From NCBI GenBank assembly GCA_028871475.1, contig JAGWMZ010000015.1, forward strand, positions 1 through 64,000: 64,000 nt of DNA, given 5' to 3'. A program made the translations under genes and the position numbers. The notes under the pieces were generated by a model, which had not been told where the DNA came from, did not search any database, and saw nothing but the letters and a program-made list of their open reading frames with translations. The stretch is from Sphingomonadales bacterium (GTDB lineage: Bacteria; Pseudomonadota; Alphaproteobacteria; Sphingomonadales; Sphingomonadaceae). This document shows positions 1 to 7,934 of this stretch, in pieces; within the stretch, counting starts at the first letter, position 1, and each line of letters opens with the position of its first letter.

Positions 1-19
1 GGCTGCCCTCTCCAAACAA

Positions 20-50
20 AAGGGAGCGCGAGGGCGATGGCCCTCGCATC
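20..50. repeat. Solo copy of the GCGAGGGC hairpin repeat (outer unit)
   Basis: The arms GCGAGGGC (28-35) and GCCCTCGC (40-47) are perfect inverted repeats around a 4-nt loop, preceded by GGGAGC. It begins 16 nt beyond the holA stop codon. It matches the outer unit of the composite repeats near 7.7, 12.2, 17.0, 26.0, 46.7 and 51.2 kb. The rest of a composite copy may lie outside the window. Confidence 0.8.
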
Positions 51-65
51 TTCCTCTTCTTATCT

Positions 66-1094
66 TCAACTCCGCCGAGCCGCCGCCCGCGCAATATCAG
101 CCAGCCCCTGCATCAACAGCAGTTCGGCCTGCTGACTGTTCGTCAACAACTGGCGGTGCAGCAGGACCAGCCTGTCGACCAGCCGCTCCAAAGCCGGCCC
201 ACGCCAGCGAGCCAGTTCCCGCGTCAGATCATCGGCATCCTTCCAGAACACGCGGCGAGCGGCTTTTTCACCCTCGATGAAGGAGGCGGGATTGTCCCTC
301 GGCCCCATTCGTGCGGCCAGGCCCGCCAGTTGCGCCGCACGCCGCTCCACCGCCAGCAGCAGACCGACCGGGTTGAGCGAGAGCTGGTCGATCCGGCGCA
401 GTTCGGCGCCCAGCCGCGCCACATCGCCGCCCAGCACGGCGTTCACGATGGTGCCCATGCCATCATCCTGCGCCACGGCACCAATGGCGGCAAAGGCGGC
501 CATGTCGGCATCGCGCGGCCGCTCGGCATTGGCGTCGAGGTAGAGTGCGAGCTTGGTCACTTCCGATTGCGCCAGCCGCGTGTCGAGGCCCGAGGCCGCC
601 GCGATACGCTCGGCCAGATCATTGGTCATGCGCAGGCCCGCCGCGCTGGCCATGGCCCGCACCGATTGCGTCACCGAGCGCAGATCGGGCGGGTAGAACA
701 TCGCCACCAGCGCATCATCGCGCTTTTCCAGCAATTTGGCACAGCGGCCCTTGTCGGTGGCGCCGGGCGCCAGCACGAAGACCGGCCACAACCGCTCGAC
801 TGAGGTCAATGCCTCCAGCGCATCATGCGCCTCATCGCCCGAGGCGCGCACCCAGATGTAGCGCCGGTCGCCAAACAGCGAGGTCGAGCGGGCCTCGTCA
901 CCCAGCCTGGCGATGTCCCGGCGCAGTTCCGCGCCGGTAAACTCCACCTTCTCGCCCGGATCGGGCAGCAGGGAGAGGATGCGCAGCGCCGCCTCCTGCA
1001 CCGCTCCTTCGTCAGAACCGCAGAAGAAGAAGATCGAGCAATCCCGCGCCGCGCGCTGGGCCTGGGCGGCAAAATCCTTCTGCGCGAGCTTCAG
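66..1094 (-). CDS. holA: DNA polymerase III subunit delta
   Basis: This is the clamp-loader delta subunit, which opens the beta sliding clamp during replication. The product is about 342 residues, normal for HolA, with the FFFCGSDEGA strand/turn near the N-terminus and a C-terminal helical domain (LNPVGLLLAVERRAAQLAGL, then LLHRQLLT). The GTG at 1001 would remove the first 31 residues, including the conserved N-terminal strand. The frame is open upstream to a TAA, and the only plausible initiator there is a CTG at 1094-1092, read as LKLAQKDF, overlapping the lptE stop as CTGA. I chose this start because the resulting N-terminus looks like other HolA proteins. The function is secure; the CTG start is inferred. 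It is the last gene of leuS-lptE-holA. Confidence 0.88.
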   Translation of the reverse strand: MKLAQKDFAAQAQRAARDCSIFFFCGSDEGAVQEAALRILSLLPDPGEKVEFTGAELRRDIARLGDEARSTSLFGDRRYIWVRASGDEAHDALEALTSVERLWPVFVLAPGATDKGRCAKLLEKRDDALVAMFYPPDLRSVTQSVRAMASAAGLRMTNDLAERIAAASGLDTRLAQSEVTKLALYLDANAERPRDADMAAFAAIGAVAQDDGMGTIVNAVLGGDVARLGAELRRIDQLSLNPVGLLLAVERRAAQLAGLAARMGPRDNPASFIEGEKAARRVFWKDADDLTRELARWRGPALERLVDRLVLLHRQLLTNSQQAELLLMQGLADIARAAARRS

Positions 1095-1618
1095 CGGACG
1101 GACTCGCCTTTAGCCGCTTCCTGCCGCAGCCGCACCGCCAGCGAGGTGACGATGCGATCGGCCACCACGCGGGTCAGGTTTTCCAGCGCGGTCTGTTCAG
1201 CGGCAACCGTCGCATATTCGGATGAGACCACGTCGATACCCGCGTCCGAGCCGGCCGTGGCGTCGAGCAGGATGTCCCCCGTCGCCGTATCCACCAGTTG
1301 GTAGCGCGCGCGCAGGGTGCGCCTTTCGCGGCCCACCGTGTCATTGGCCAGCACGCCCAGACCTTCGAGCTTGTCGTCCAGCCGCACATCGAGGCGATAG
1401 CGCCCGGTGCTGGCCTTGCGTCCGTCGGGGTGCATCCGGTCCATCAGCGCATTGCGCATCAGCCAGCCCTGCTGACCGGGAATCGCGGGCACATCCACAT
1501 CCTCCAGCCCCTGCGCGATGGCCGCATGGCCGCCCCCGGCATAGAGCGGGTGCAGGCCGCAGCCGGCCAGCAGCGGTGTGGCGGCCAGCGCCAGGGCAAG
1601 AGCGAGTTTACGCGACAA
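1091..1618 (-). CDS. lptE: LPS-assembly lipoprotein LptE
   Basis: LptE is the outer-membrane lipoprotein that plugs the LptD barrel and helps place lipopolysaccharide on the cell surface. The 175-residue product has a short hydrophobic signal peptide ending in the lipobox LLAGC (Cys about residue 20), then GLHPLYAGGG, the usual start of alphaproteobacterial LptE. The only in-frame start that keeps the signal peptide is a TTG at 1618-1616. It lies inside the 3' end of leuS (11-nt overlap), so translation is probably coupled. Its stop overlaps the proposed CTG start of holA. Outer-membrane lipopolysaccharide assembly is family knowledge. Sphingomonads replace LPS with glycosphingolipids to varying degrees, so the exact substrate here is uncertain. 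Confidence 0.88.
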   Translation of the reverse strand: MSRKLALALALAATPLLAGCGLHPLYAGGGHAAIAQGLEDVDVPAIPGQQGWLMRNALMDRMHPDGRKASTGRYRLDVRLDDKLEGLGVLANDTVGRERRTLRARYQLVDTATGDILLDATAGSDAGIDVVSSEYATVAAEQTALENLTRVVADRIVTSLAVRLRQEAAKGESVR

Positions 1619-4127
1619 GGTTCACCATCCGGTCGGGCACAACGATCACCCTCTTCACTTCCGCCCCGTCCAGCGCACGCTGCACCTTTTCCGAGGCCAG
1701 CGCCAGCCGTTCGAGCTCGTCCTTCGCGGTGCCCTTGGCCACGGTGATCGTGTCGCGCAGCTTGCCCTTGACCTGGATGGCCACGGTCACCTCGTCATCC
1801 ACCAGCAGCGCCGGGTCGATCTCGGGCCATGCGGCATTGGCGATCAGGCCTTCGCCAATGGCCGCCCAGGCATCTTCGGCCAGATGCGGCATCATCGGCG
1901 CGATGAGCAGCAGCAGAGCCTTGATGCCCTTGGAACGGCTGGCCGAAGGCGCGGCCTTTTCCACCACGCCGGTCAGCTCATAAATGCGCGCCACGGCCTT
2001 GTTGAAGCCCAGCGTCTCGATGTCCTCGGCAATCGCGGCGACGGTCTGGTGGGTCTTGCGCTCCACCGCCTTGTCCTCGCCGGTGGCCTGCGCGTCATAC
2101 TGGGCAAACAGACGCCACAGGCGCTGCACAAAGCGCGCGCAGCCCTCGATACCCGCCTCGCTCCACGGCAGATCGCGCTCGGGCGGGCTGTCAGACAGCA
2201 TGAACCAGCGGATCGCATCGGCGCCATAGGTGGCGACGATCTCATCGGGGTCGACGACGTTCTTCTTCGACTTCGACATCTTGATGACGCGACCGATCTC
2301 GACCGGAGCGCCATCGGCCTTGAGCGTCGCGGCATCGCCACTGCGCTCCACCTCGCCGGGGCTGAACCAGATGGGCTGGCCATTGGCGGGGTCAATCCGA
2401 GAATAGGTCTCATGCGTCACCATGCCCTGCGTAAACAGGCTGGCGAAGGGCTCCTTCACCTCGATCTTGCCGATGCGCGACAGGGCCCGCGTCCAGAAAC
2501 GGGCGTAGAGCAGATGCAGGATCGCATGTTCGATGCCGCCGATATACTGGCCCACCGGCAGCCAGCGGGCCACCTCGGCCGGATCGAACGGCGCGTCATC
2601 GGGCTGGCTGGCAAAGCGCAGGAAATACCAGGAGGAATCGACGAAGGTATCGAGCGTATCGGTCTCGCGCCGCGCGGGCTTGCCGCATTGCGGGCAATCG
2701 ACATGCTTCCACGTCGGGTGGCGCTGCAGCGGGTTGCCCGGCGTGGCGAAATCCACATCCTCGGGCAGCACCACGGGCAGCTGCTTCTTGGGCACGGGCA
2801 CCACGCCGCAAATCTCGCAATGGATGAAGGGGATAGGCGTGCCCCAATAGCGCTGGCGCGAAACGCCCCAGTCGCGCAGGCGCCACACGGTCTTGCCCTC
2901 GCCCCAGCCTTCGCTTTCGGCGCGGGTGATGACGGCCTGCTTGGCCTGCGCCACGGCCAGACCATTGAGGAAGTCCGAGTTCACCAGAACGCCGTCGCCC
3001 GCTTCGGCTTCCTTGCCAAAGGGCTTGTCGGCCTCCTCGGCGCTGGCGGCCACGACGCGCAGGATGGGCAGCTCATACTTCTTCGCGAAGTCGAAATCGC
3101 GCTGGTCATGCCCCGGCACGGCCATGATCGCGCCCGTGCCATATTCCATCAACACGAAATTGGCGATGTAGACCGGCAGCTGCGCGCCCGTGAAGGGATG
3201 CTTGGCGGTGATGCCGGTGTCGAAGCCCAGCTTCTCGGCGGTGTCCATCTCCGCCGCCGTGGTGCCGCCCTGCTTGCACAGGGCGATGAATTCAGCCGCC
3301 GCCGGATTATGCTCGGCCACGCCCTGCGCCACCGGGTGATCGGCGGCGACAGCCACAAAGCTGGCGCCGAAAATCGTATCGGGGCGGGTGGTGTAAACAT
3401 CCAGCCCCGCGCCGTTGGACAGATGGAAGCTGAACTGCAGGCCCTGCGACTTGCCGATCCAGTTTTCCTGCATCAGCTTCACCTTGTCGGGCCAATGCTC
3501 CAGACTATCCAAGCCTTCCAGCAGCTCATCGGCAAAGTCGGTGATCTTGAGGAACCACTGGGAGAGCTTGCGCTTTTCCACCAGCGCGCCGCTGCGCCAG
3601 CCGCGTCCGTCGATGACCTGTTCGTTGGCCAGCACGGTCTGGTCGATCGGGTCCCAGTTGACCGCGCTTTCCTTGCGATAGACCAGCCCCGCCGCATACA
3701 AGTCCAGAAACAGCGCCTGCTCCTGCCCGTAATAATCCGGCTCGCAGGTCGCCAGTTCGCGGCTCCAGTCCAGCGCAAAGCCCAGGCGCTGGAGCTGCTT
3801 TTTCATGTTGGCGATGTTGTCACGCGTCCAGCCGCCCGGGTGCACGCCCTTTTCCATGGCGGCGTTTTCGGCGGGCATGCCAAAAGCGTCCCAGCCCATC
3901 GGGTGCAGCACTTCAAAGCCCTGCATCCGCTTGTAGCGGGCCAGAACGTCGCCCATCGTGTAATTGCGCACATGGCCGATATGGATACGCCCCGAGGGAT
4001 AGGGGAACATCTCCAGCACATAGCTGCGTGGCTTGGACGAACTGTCGTCCGCCTTGAAACACTGGGCTTCGTCCCACGCTTTCTGCCAACGCAGGTCAGC
4101 AGTGCCGGACTCGAAACGCTCACTCAT
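1608..4127 (-). CDS. leuS: Leucyl-tRNA synthetase
   Basis: This class I synthetase charges tRNA-Leu with leucine in the cytoplasm. The 839-residue product has the ATP-binding HIGH motif (residues 49-52), the KMSKS motif near residue 615 (VIKMSKSKKNV), an editing (CP1) domain between them, and zinc-type Cys pairs (CEICG and CPQCG). The length is normal for bacterial LeuS. It is the first gene of an overlapping unit with lptE and holA. About 100 bp separate its start from the DUF3576 gene upstream. A very long open frame on the opposite strand is a high-GC shadow. Confidence 0.98.
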   Translation of the reverse strand: MSERFESGTADLRWQKAWDEAQCFKADDSSSKPRSYVLEMFPYPSGRIHIGHVRNYTMGDVLARYKRMQGFEVLHPMGWDAFGMPAENAAMEKGVHPGGWTRDNIANMKKQLQRLGFALDWSRELATCEPDYYGQEQALFLDLYAAGLVYRKESAVNWDPIDQTVLANEQVIDGRGWRSGALVEKRKLSQWFLKITDFADELLEGLDSLEHWPDKVKLMQENWIGKSQGLQFSFHLSNGAGLDVYTTRPDTIFGASFVAVAADHPVAQGVAEHNPAAAEFIALCKQGGTTAAEMDTAEKLGFDTGITAKHPFTGAQLPVYIANFVLMEYGTGAIMAVPGHDQRDFDFAKKYELPILRVVAASAEEADKPFGKEAEAGDGVLVNSDFLNGLAVAQAKQAVITRAESEGWGEGKTVWRLRDWGVSRQRYWGTPIPFIHCEICGVVPVPKKQLPVVLPEDVDFATPGNPLQRHPTWKHVDCPQCGKPARRETDTLDTFVDSSWYFLRFASQPDDAPFDPAEVARWLPVGQYIGGIEHAILHLLYARFWTRALSRIGKIEVKEPFASLFTQGMVTHETYSRIDPANGQPIWFSPGEVERSGDAATLKADGAPVEIGRVIKMSKSKKNVVDPDEIVATYGADAIRWFMLSDSPPERDLPWSEAGIEGCARFVQRLWRLFAQYDAQATGEDKAVERKTHQTVAAIAEDIETLGFNKAVARIYELTGVVEKAAPSASRSKGIKALLLLIAPMMPHLAEDAWAAIGEGLIANAAWPEIDPALLVDDEVTVAIQVKGKLRDTITVAKGTAKDELERLALASEKVQRALDGAEVKRVIVVPDRMVNLVA

Positions 4128-4228
4128 GTCCCTGTTCTTCCTTCAAGCCGCCTGCCTCCTCGCCCCCACGCGAAACCAGCGACAGGCGGATGAAGGCAGG
4201 TCCGGCGAAACCTTACTGCTGACCAGTA

Positions 4229-4753
4229 TTACTGCTGAATCGTGCCGCGGCGCAGATCGCGCGCCTTGGTCAGGATCACGTCCTCAAGCTGCTGCACGGT
4301 GGCCGCCTTGACCGGCGCATCCACCCAGGCCCCGCCCTGGTTCACCTGACGGCTGGCCGCCACGCGCAGCGCGTCCGATCGCAGATCCTTGTCGAGGATG
4401 GTGACAGTGATCTTCATCCGCTCGTTCGGGCTGCTGGGGTTCACATACCAGTCGGTCACGATCACGCCGCCATTGCTGTCGGTCTGCACCAGCGGCATGA
4501 AACTGAGCACGTCGAGGCTGGCGCGCCACAGAAAGCTGTTGACGCCGATGGTCGTCACATTGGTGGGCGGCAGCGACATGCGACCGGGCCGCACGCGGTG
4601 GTGCTTGATGTGGATGGGGTTGTGAATATGGCCGCAAGCGCCCAGCGCCAGCACGCCCACCGCCGCCACGCCCGCGCGCAGGACCAGACGCGTGCCACGG
4701 CCAAAGCGTCCCATACGGCCAGCCAAGTTGAATTCCACCGATCCCGTCGTCAT
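4229..4753 (-). CDS. DUF3576 family lipoprotein
   Basis: A 174-residue predicted lipoprotein of the DUF3576 type seen next to leuS in alphaproteobacteria. From the start at 4753 (MTTGSVEF) there is a basic N-terminus, a hydrophobic stretch and the lipobox ALGAC. The mature domain carries VNSFLWRASLDVLSFMPL and GGVIVTDWYVNP. The molecular function is unknown; an envelope role is inferred from lipidation and from the adjacent lptE. A longer frame reaches 4819, but its extra N-terminal residues would spoil the signal peptide. The stop lies in a short direct duplication of CAGCAGTAA (about 4220-4245). Confidence 0.82.
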   Translation of the reverse strand: MTTGSVEFNLAGRMGRFGRGTRLVLRAGVAAVGVLALGACGHIHNPIHIKHHRVRPGRMSLPPTNVTTIGVNSFLWRASLDVLSFMPLVQTDSNGGVIVTDWYVNPSSPNERMKITVTILDKDLRSDALRVAASRQVNQGGAWVDAPVKAATVQQLEDVILTKARDLRRGTIQQ

Positions 4754-5116
4754 GCTCAATCCTTGCAAGCGGCCCGCGGCAGTCCCCCGCCCCGGCCCCA
4801 TACCCAAGCGCGCCGACACAACCGATCGGGGCCGGGTGTGACCTCTCGATCGGCATGTCAGCGCGCGCAGGCGTTCTGGCCTCTATAGCCGCCCCCGCCC
4901 CCGCGGCAAGGGGAAGCTTGGGGGAAGCTGGATGCCTTCTCGCCTTTCCGGGGGTGAACGATGGCTGAATAATGCGCCGTGGCGGCCCCATCGCCTTGCG
5001 CGGGCCAGCACCGGTTCAGCTTGGCCTGTGCAGGAAGCGCGCTTATGGTAAGGCGTTGACCTGTGACTCGGCATTCTGCGGCAGGCCACACAGGCACGGA
5101 TCGAAGGCTTAATTCC
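4754..5116. other. Intergenic region between divergent genes
   Basis: About 360 bp between the DUF3576 lipoprotein (minus) and the membrane protein that starts at 5117. I see no convincing gene, RNA or repeat-family copy. It should contain the two divergent promoters, but no clear -35/-10 pair stands out. A short direct repeat GGGGAAGCT occurs twice at about 4910-4935. Confidence 0.5.
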
Positions 5117-5902
5117 ATGGCCCAGGCAGGGCAGATCACGCTGACAAACGAAGGAACATCCCCTGCGCTGGTGATGTTGCTGACGGTGTGCGTGCTGGCT
5201 CTGCCCGGCGCGATTCTGGCCTATTCCGGGCGGCTCGAAGGGACGCTGCCGGGCATCGGCACCAATCAGGGGCTTGGCGCCCTGTCGGGCAGCGGGGTTG
5301 ACCCGCATATGACCCGCGCGCTGGCCGTCCGGCCCGACAGCATCGGTCCGCTGTTCCGCTTCACCCCCGCCGGCCTCACCAACCGGCCCGACCGGTCGGT
5401 GACCGTGGCCGTGCGCGTCGATGAACAGACCGCCCATTCGATCGTGGTGCGCGGATTGGCGAACCGGCCGCTGCCGTATGCCGCGCCGGGATCGCAAACA
5501 CTGCATATCGCGTCCACGGCCTATAATCTGGGCCTGGCGCATGGCTATCAGGGGTTCACCGCGACCCCCACCCCGACCACCTTCACCCTGCCGCGTGACA
5601 GCAAGCGCAGCGAGATGCCCGACATCACCGCCTATGGCGCAGCATCGACCGACAATTCGGCGGCGGCGACCGTTTCGCGGCTGGCCCCGCGCGTGCAACT
5701 GGAAGACAAGGAACGCGCCGGACGCGCCCCGCGCACGCTTGAGGCTGTGGGCGAACAGAGCCTCGATGTCGGGGGCAGCTATCGTGTCAGCCGCAATTTC
5801 GACGTGACCGCCGGCGTGCGCTATTCGCAGGATCGCGACCGGCTCAAATCCGTCGCGCCCGACAGCCAGGCAGTCTATGTGGGAACCCAGTTCCGCTTCT
5901 GA
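5117..5902 (+). CDS. Membrane-anchored hypothetical protein with porin-like C-terminal strands
   Basis: I do not recognise a named family. The 261-residue product (start MAQAGQ at 5117; a GTG at 5063 would add 18 residues) has one hydrophobic segment at about residues 16-36 (ALVMLLTVCVLALPGAILAY). A long Pro/Thr/Ser-rich region follows. The last 45 residues alternate polar and hydrophobic positions and end in VYVGTQFRF. A terminal Phe after alternating strands is typical of outer-membrane beta-barrels, so the tail could insert in, or contact, the outer membrane. The layout suggests an inner-membrane or signal anchor with a periplasmic body. The gene stands alone upstream of phaB with a weak hairpin between them. 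The function is unknown. Confidence 0.7.
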   Translation: MAQAGQITLTNEGTSPALVMLLTVCVLALPGAILAYSGRLEGTLPGIGTNQGLGALSGSGVDPHMTRALAVRPDSIGPLFRFTPAGLTNRPDRSVTVAVRVDEQTAHSIVVRGLANRPLPYAAPGSQTLHIASTAYNLGLAHGYQGFTATPTPTTFTLPRDSKRSEMPDITAYGAASTDNSAAATVSRLAPRVQLEDKERAGRAPRTLEAVGEQSLDVGGSYRVSRNFDVTAGVRYSQDRDRLKSVAPDSQAVYVGTQFRF

Positions 5903-5997
5903 CCTGCCAGTTCAGGCCGGAAGAATTGCTGCAAACACACTTTTCCTTCGCCTATGCAGCAATTATTTGCGCCGCACCGCAATATATAGGACCAAAG

Positions 5998-6023
5998 ACG
6001 CGTAAAAACTTTCGCGTTTTTTG
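5998..6023 (+). terminator. Weak candidate terminator
   Basis: A 5-bp stem ACGCG (5998-6002) / CGCGT (6013-6017) runs straight into a T-run. It lies about 95 bp past the stop of the preceding gene. The stem is short, so this is only a candidate. Confidence 0.4.
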
Positions 6024-6162
6024 CATTCTCCGATTGATTCATGCCTTCCACCATCTAGAAACTTGAAGAAAGCGACAGTCTGTTCGCTTGCCCGGGCACA
6101 TTCATTCAACTTTCGCCCGGTGGTTTCCGGCTCAGTCAATGTTGATCAATCAGGAGATAGAC

Positions 6163-6885
6163 GTGGCACGCATCGCAATCGTCACCGGTGGAACGCGCGG
6201 CATCGGCAAAGCGATCAGTCTCGCCCTCAAGGATCTGGGCTACACCGTGGCCGCCAATTATGCGGGCAATGACGAAAAGGCCAAGGCCTTCACCGATGAA
6301 ACCGGCATCGCCGCCTACAAGTGGGACGTGGGCGACCATGACGCCACGCTGGCGGGTGTGGCCAAGGTCGAGGCCGAACTGGGCCCGGTCGATGTGGTGG
6401 TCAACAATGCGGGCATCACCCGCGACGCCGTACTCCACAAGATGAGCTTTGACGACTGGAACGAGGTGATGCGAATCAACCTTGGTGGCTGTTTCAACAT
6501 GGCCAAGGCCACCTTCCCCGGCATGCGTGAGCGCAAGTGGGGCCGCATCGTCAACATCGGCTCGATCAACGGTCAGGCCGGCCAGTACGGTCAGGTCAAC
6601 TATGCCGCCGCCAAATCGGGCATCCATGGCTTCACCAAGGCGCTGGCGCAGGAAGGCGCCAAGTTCGGCGTTACCGTCAACGCCATCGCGCCGGGCTATA
6701 TCGACACCGACATGGTGGCCGCCGTGCCTGAGGCCGTGCTGGAAAAGATCGTGGCCAAGATCCCCGTCGGCCGCCTTGGCCAAGCAAAGGAAATCGCCCG
6801 CGCGGTCGCCTTCCTTTGCGCCGAGGATGCCGGTTTCGTGACGGGTTCCACCCTGTCGCTCAACGGCGGGCAGCACATGTATTGA
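6163..6885 (+). CDS. phaB: Acetoacetyl-CoA reductase
   Basis: This short-chain dehydrogenase reduces acetoacetyl-CoA to (R)-3-hydroxybutyryl-CoA with NADPH, the second step of polyhydroxybutyrate synthesis. The 240-residue product has the Rossmann motif TGGTRGIG, NNAGITRDA, the catalytic Ser in NIGSING, and YAAAK. GGCFNM and the C-terminal LSLNGGQHMY are typical of PhaB rather than FabG, which it otherwise resembles. The start is the GTG at 6163, preceded by CAGGAG; a longer reading from 6088 has no ribosome-binding site. No phaA or phaC is adjacent. A strong terminator follows. Confidence 0.92.
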   Translation: MARIAIVTGGTRGIGKAISLALKDLGYTVAANYAGNDEKAKAFTDETGIAAYKWDVGDHDATLAGVAKVEAELGPVDVVVNNAGITRDAVLHKMSFDDWNEVMRINLGGCFNMAKATFPGMRERKWGRIVNIGSINGQAGQYGQVNYAAAKSGIHGFTKALAQEGAKFGVTVNAIAPGYIDTDMVAAVPEAVLEKIVAKIPVGRLGQAKEIARAVAFLCAEDAGFVTGSTLSLNGGQHMY

Positions 6886-6912
6886 CGCTGGCTTTTCGAC
6901 AGCCGCATCATG

Positions 6913-6943
6913 GCCCCCTGTCGTCACCGGCAGGGGGCTTTTT
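6913..6943 (+). terminator. Intrinsic terminator of phaB
   Basis: A perfect 8-bp stem GCCCCCTG (6913-6920) / CAGGGGGC (6931-6938) with a 10-nt loop is followed directly by TTTTT. It is 27 bp past the phaB stop codon. Confidence 0.9.
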
Positions 6944-6963
6944 CGTCGCCTGCCAACACGATT

Positions 6964-6985
6964 TGTATTCGCCCGCCACAATACA
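6964..6985. promoter_or_regulatory. Inverted repeat, candidate operator
   Basis: The arms TGTATT (6964-6969) and AATACA (6980-6985) are perfect inverted repeats spaced by 10 bp, centred about 28 bp before the GTG of a ribbon-helix-helix gene. Proteins of that fold bind such sites as dimers, so autoregulation is possible. Confidence 0.35.
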
Positions 6986-7002
6986 CAGTCTAAAGTGGGT
7001 GC

Positions 7003-7359
7003 GTGAGCACGCCCTACCATCCCCCGGTGAAGCGTTCGGTGGAAATCGCCGGGCACAAGACCTCCATCAGCCTGGAGCCGCTGTTCTGGGACTGGCTGCG
7101 CGAATCCGCGCGCGTGCTGAGCGTGCCGGTCAATGCGCTGGTCGCACGCATCGATGCCCAGCGTATCGCCGCGCCCGAACCACCGGGTCTGGCCGGAGCG
7201 ATCCGGCTCTGGCTGGTCATGCAGGCCCCCATTCAGCCATCCGCGACGATGAACGACAGCGACATCGAGGATTCGGCCGCGGTTCACCAAGACATCGGTA
7301 TCGACGCCCCGACAGGTGTTGAACCGGCGTCATTCCTTCAGAGAGGACACTTGCCATGA
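7003..7359 (+). CDS. Ribbon-helix-helix domain protein
   Basis: A 118-residue protein whose first ~65 residues (VKRSVEIAGHKTSISLEPLFWDWLRESAR) have the strand-helix-helix pattern of the RHH_4-type domain common in alphaproteobacteria. Such proteins are small DNA-binding repressors or regulators. It starts with GTG at 7003. The C-terminal half is acidic and unlike a known domain. Its stop overlaps the start of the glycine-zipper gene by ATGA, so the two are co-translated. The inverted repeat just upstream may be its binding site (inference). Confidence 0.75.
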   Translation: MSTPYHPPVKRSVEIAGHKTSISLEPLFWDWLRESARVLSVPVNALVARIDAQRIAAPEPPGLAGAIRLWLVMQAPIQPSATMNDSDIEDSAAVHQDIGIDAPTGVEPASFLQRGHLP

Positions 7360-7673
7360 GACACTTCACCCTCAAATCCGCCCTGCCCACCATGGCGGCG
7401 CTGATGCTGGCCATGCCGGTCAGCGTCAGCTTTGGCGCAGGCGTCGCCAATGCGGAGCGCGTGCCCGCCAAACGCGTGGTGAAGATCTGCCGCAAGTCGA
7501 GCGGCACCACTGGTCTTGTGGCGGGCGGTGTGGCGGGCGCTGTGGTGGGCGGCAAGGTGATCGGCGGCGGCGTTGCCGGTCCGCTGGTCGGCGCAGCGGC
7601 GGGCGCGCTGGGCGGGCGGGCGATTGATCGCTCGATGACCGCCAAGAAGCGCTGCCATTATGAGCGGCGATAA
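7356..7673 (+). CDS. Secreted glycine-zipper protein
   Basis: A 105-residue protein with a signal peptide (about residues 1-33, ending VANA). The glycine-zipper core (GLVAGGVAGAVVGGKVIGGG, then GPLVGAAAGALGGRAID) spans about residues 52-90. A basic C-terminus follows. Glycine zippers of this kind occur in small envelope-associated or outer-membrane proteins (Rick_17kDa/2TM type). The role is unknown. It is translationally coupled to the ribbon-helix-helix gene by a 4-nt overlap. A composite palindromic repeat follows. Confidence 0.75.
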   Translation: MRHFTLKSALPTMAALMLAMPVSVSFGAGVANAERVPAKRVVKICRKSSGTTGLVAGGVAGAVVGGKVIGGGVAGPLVGAAAGALGGRAIDRSMTAKKRCHYERR

Positions 7674-7691
7674 AGGGATTTGAAGGCAAGG

Positions 7692-7923
7692 TGCGAGGGG
7701 GTTACCCCCTCGCGCTCCCATTATGCCTTCCGGCGAAGCGGCGGTGGTTCCCTGTCCTTGTGACGGAACTCTCCATCGGCGCAACGGAAAGGCGCCGCAG
7801 ACATAAGAGCCCCGGCGCCTTGCTATCCTTCATTGCCTGCGGCGCGGCGTGCATTGCGCTGTGGTTGAACCTTTAGTGCAACGCCGACAACACAAGGGAG
7901 CGCGAGGGCAACGGCCCTCGCAC
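7692..7923. repeat. Composite palindromic repeat element, copy 2
   Basis: Left outer unit 7692-7719 (TGCGAGGGGG...CCCCCTCGCGCTCCC) and right outer unit 7896-7923 (GGGAGCGCGAGGGC...GCCCTCGCAC) face each other as inverted copies, each with its own internal hairpin. Inside are GGCGCCGCAG (7791-7800) and GCCTGCGGCGCGGCG (from about 7835), again inverted. The right end is 12 nt from the murA stop codon. It lies between convergent genes. Confidence 0.85.
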
Positions 7924-7934
7924 CGTCCCCTTAC

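Noticed and set aside
1578..4193. An 871-residue open frame antisense to leuS
   Set aside because: The opposite strand encodes a canonical LeuS with all motifs; the antisense product is His/Arg/Gln-rich with no domain, a common shadow in GC-rich DNA.
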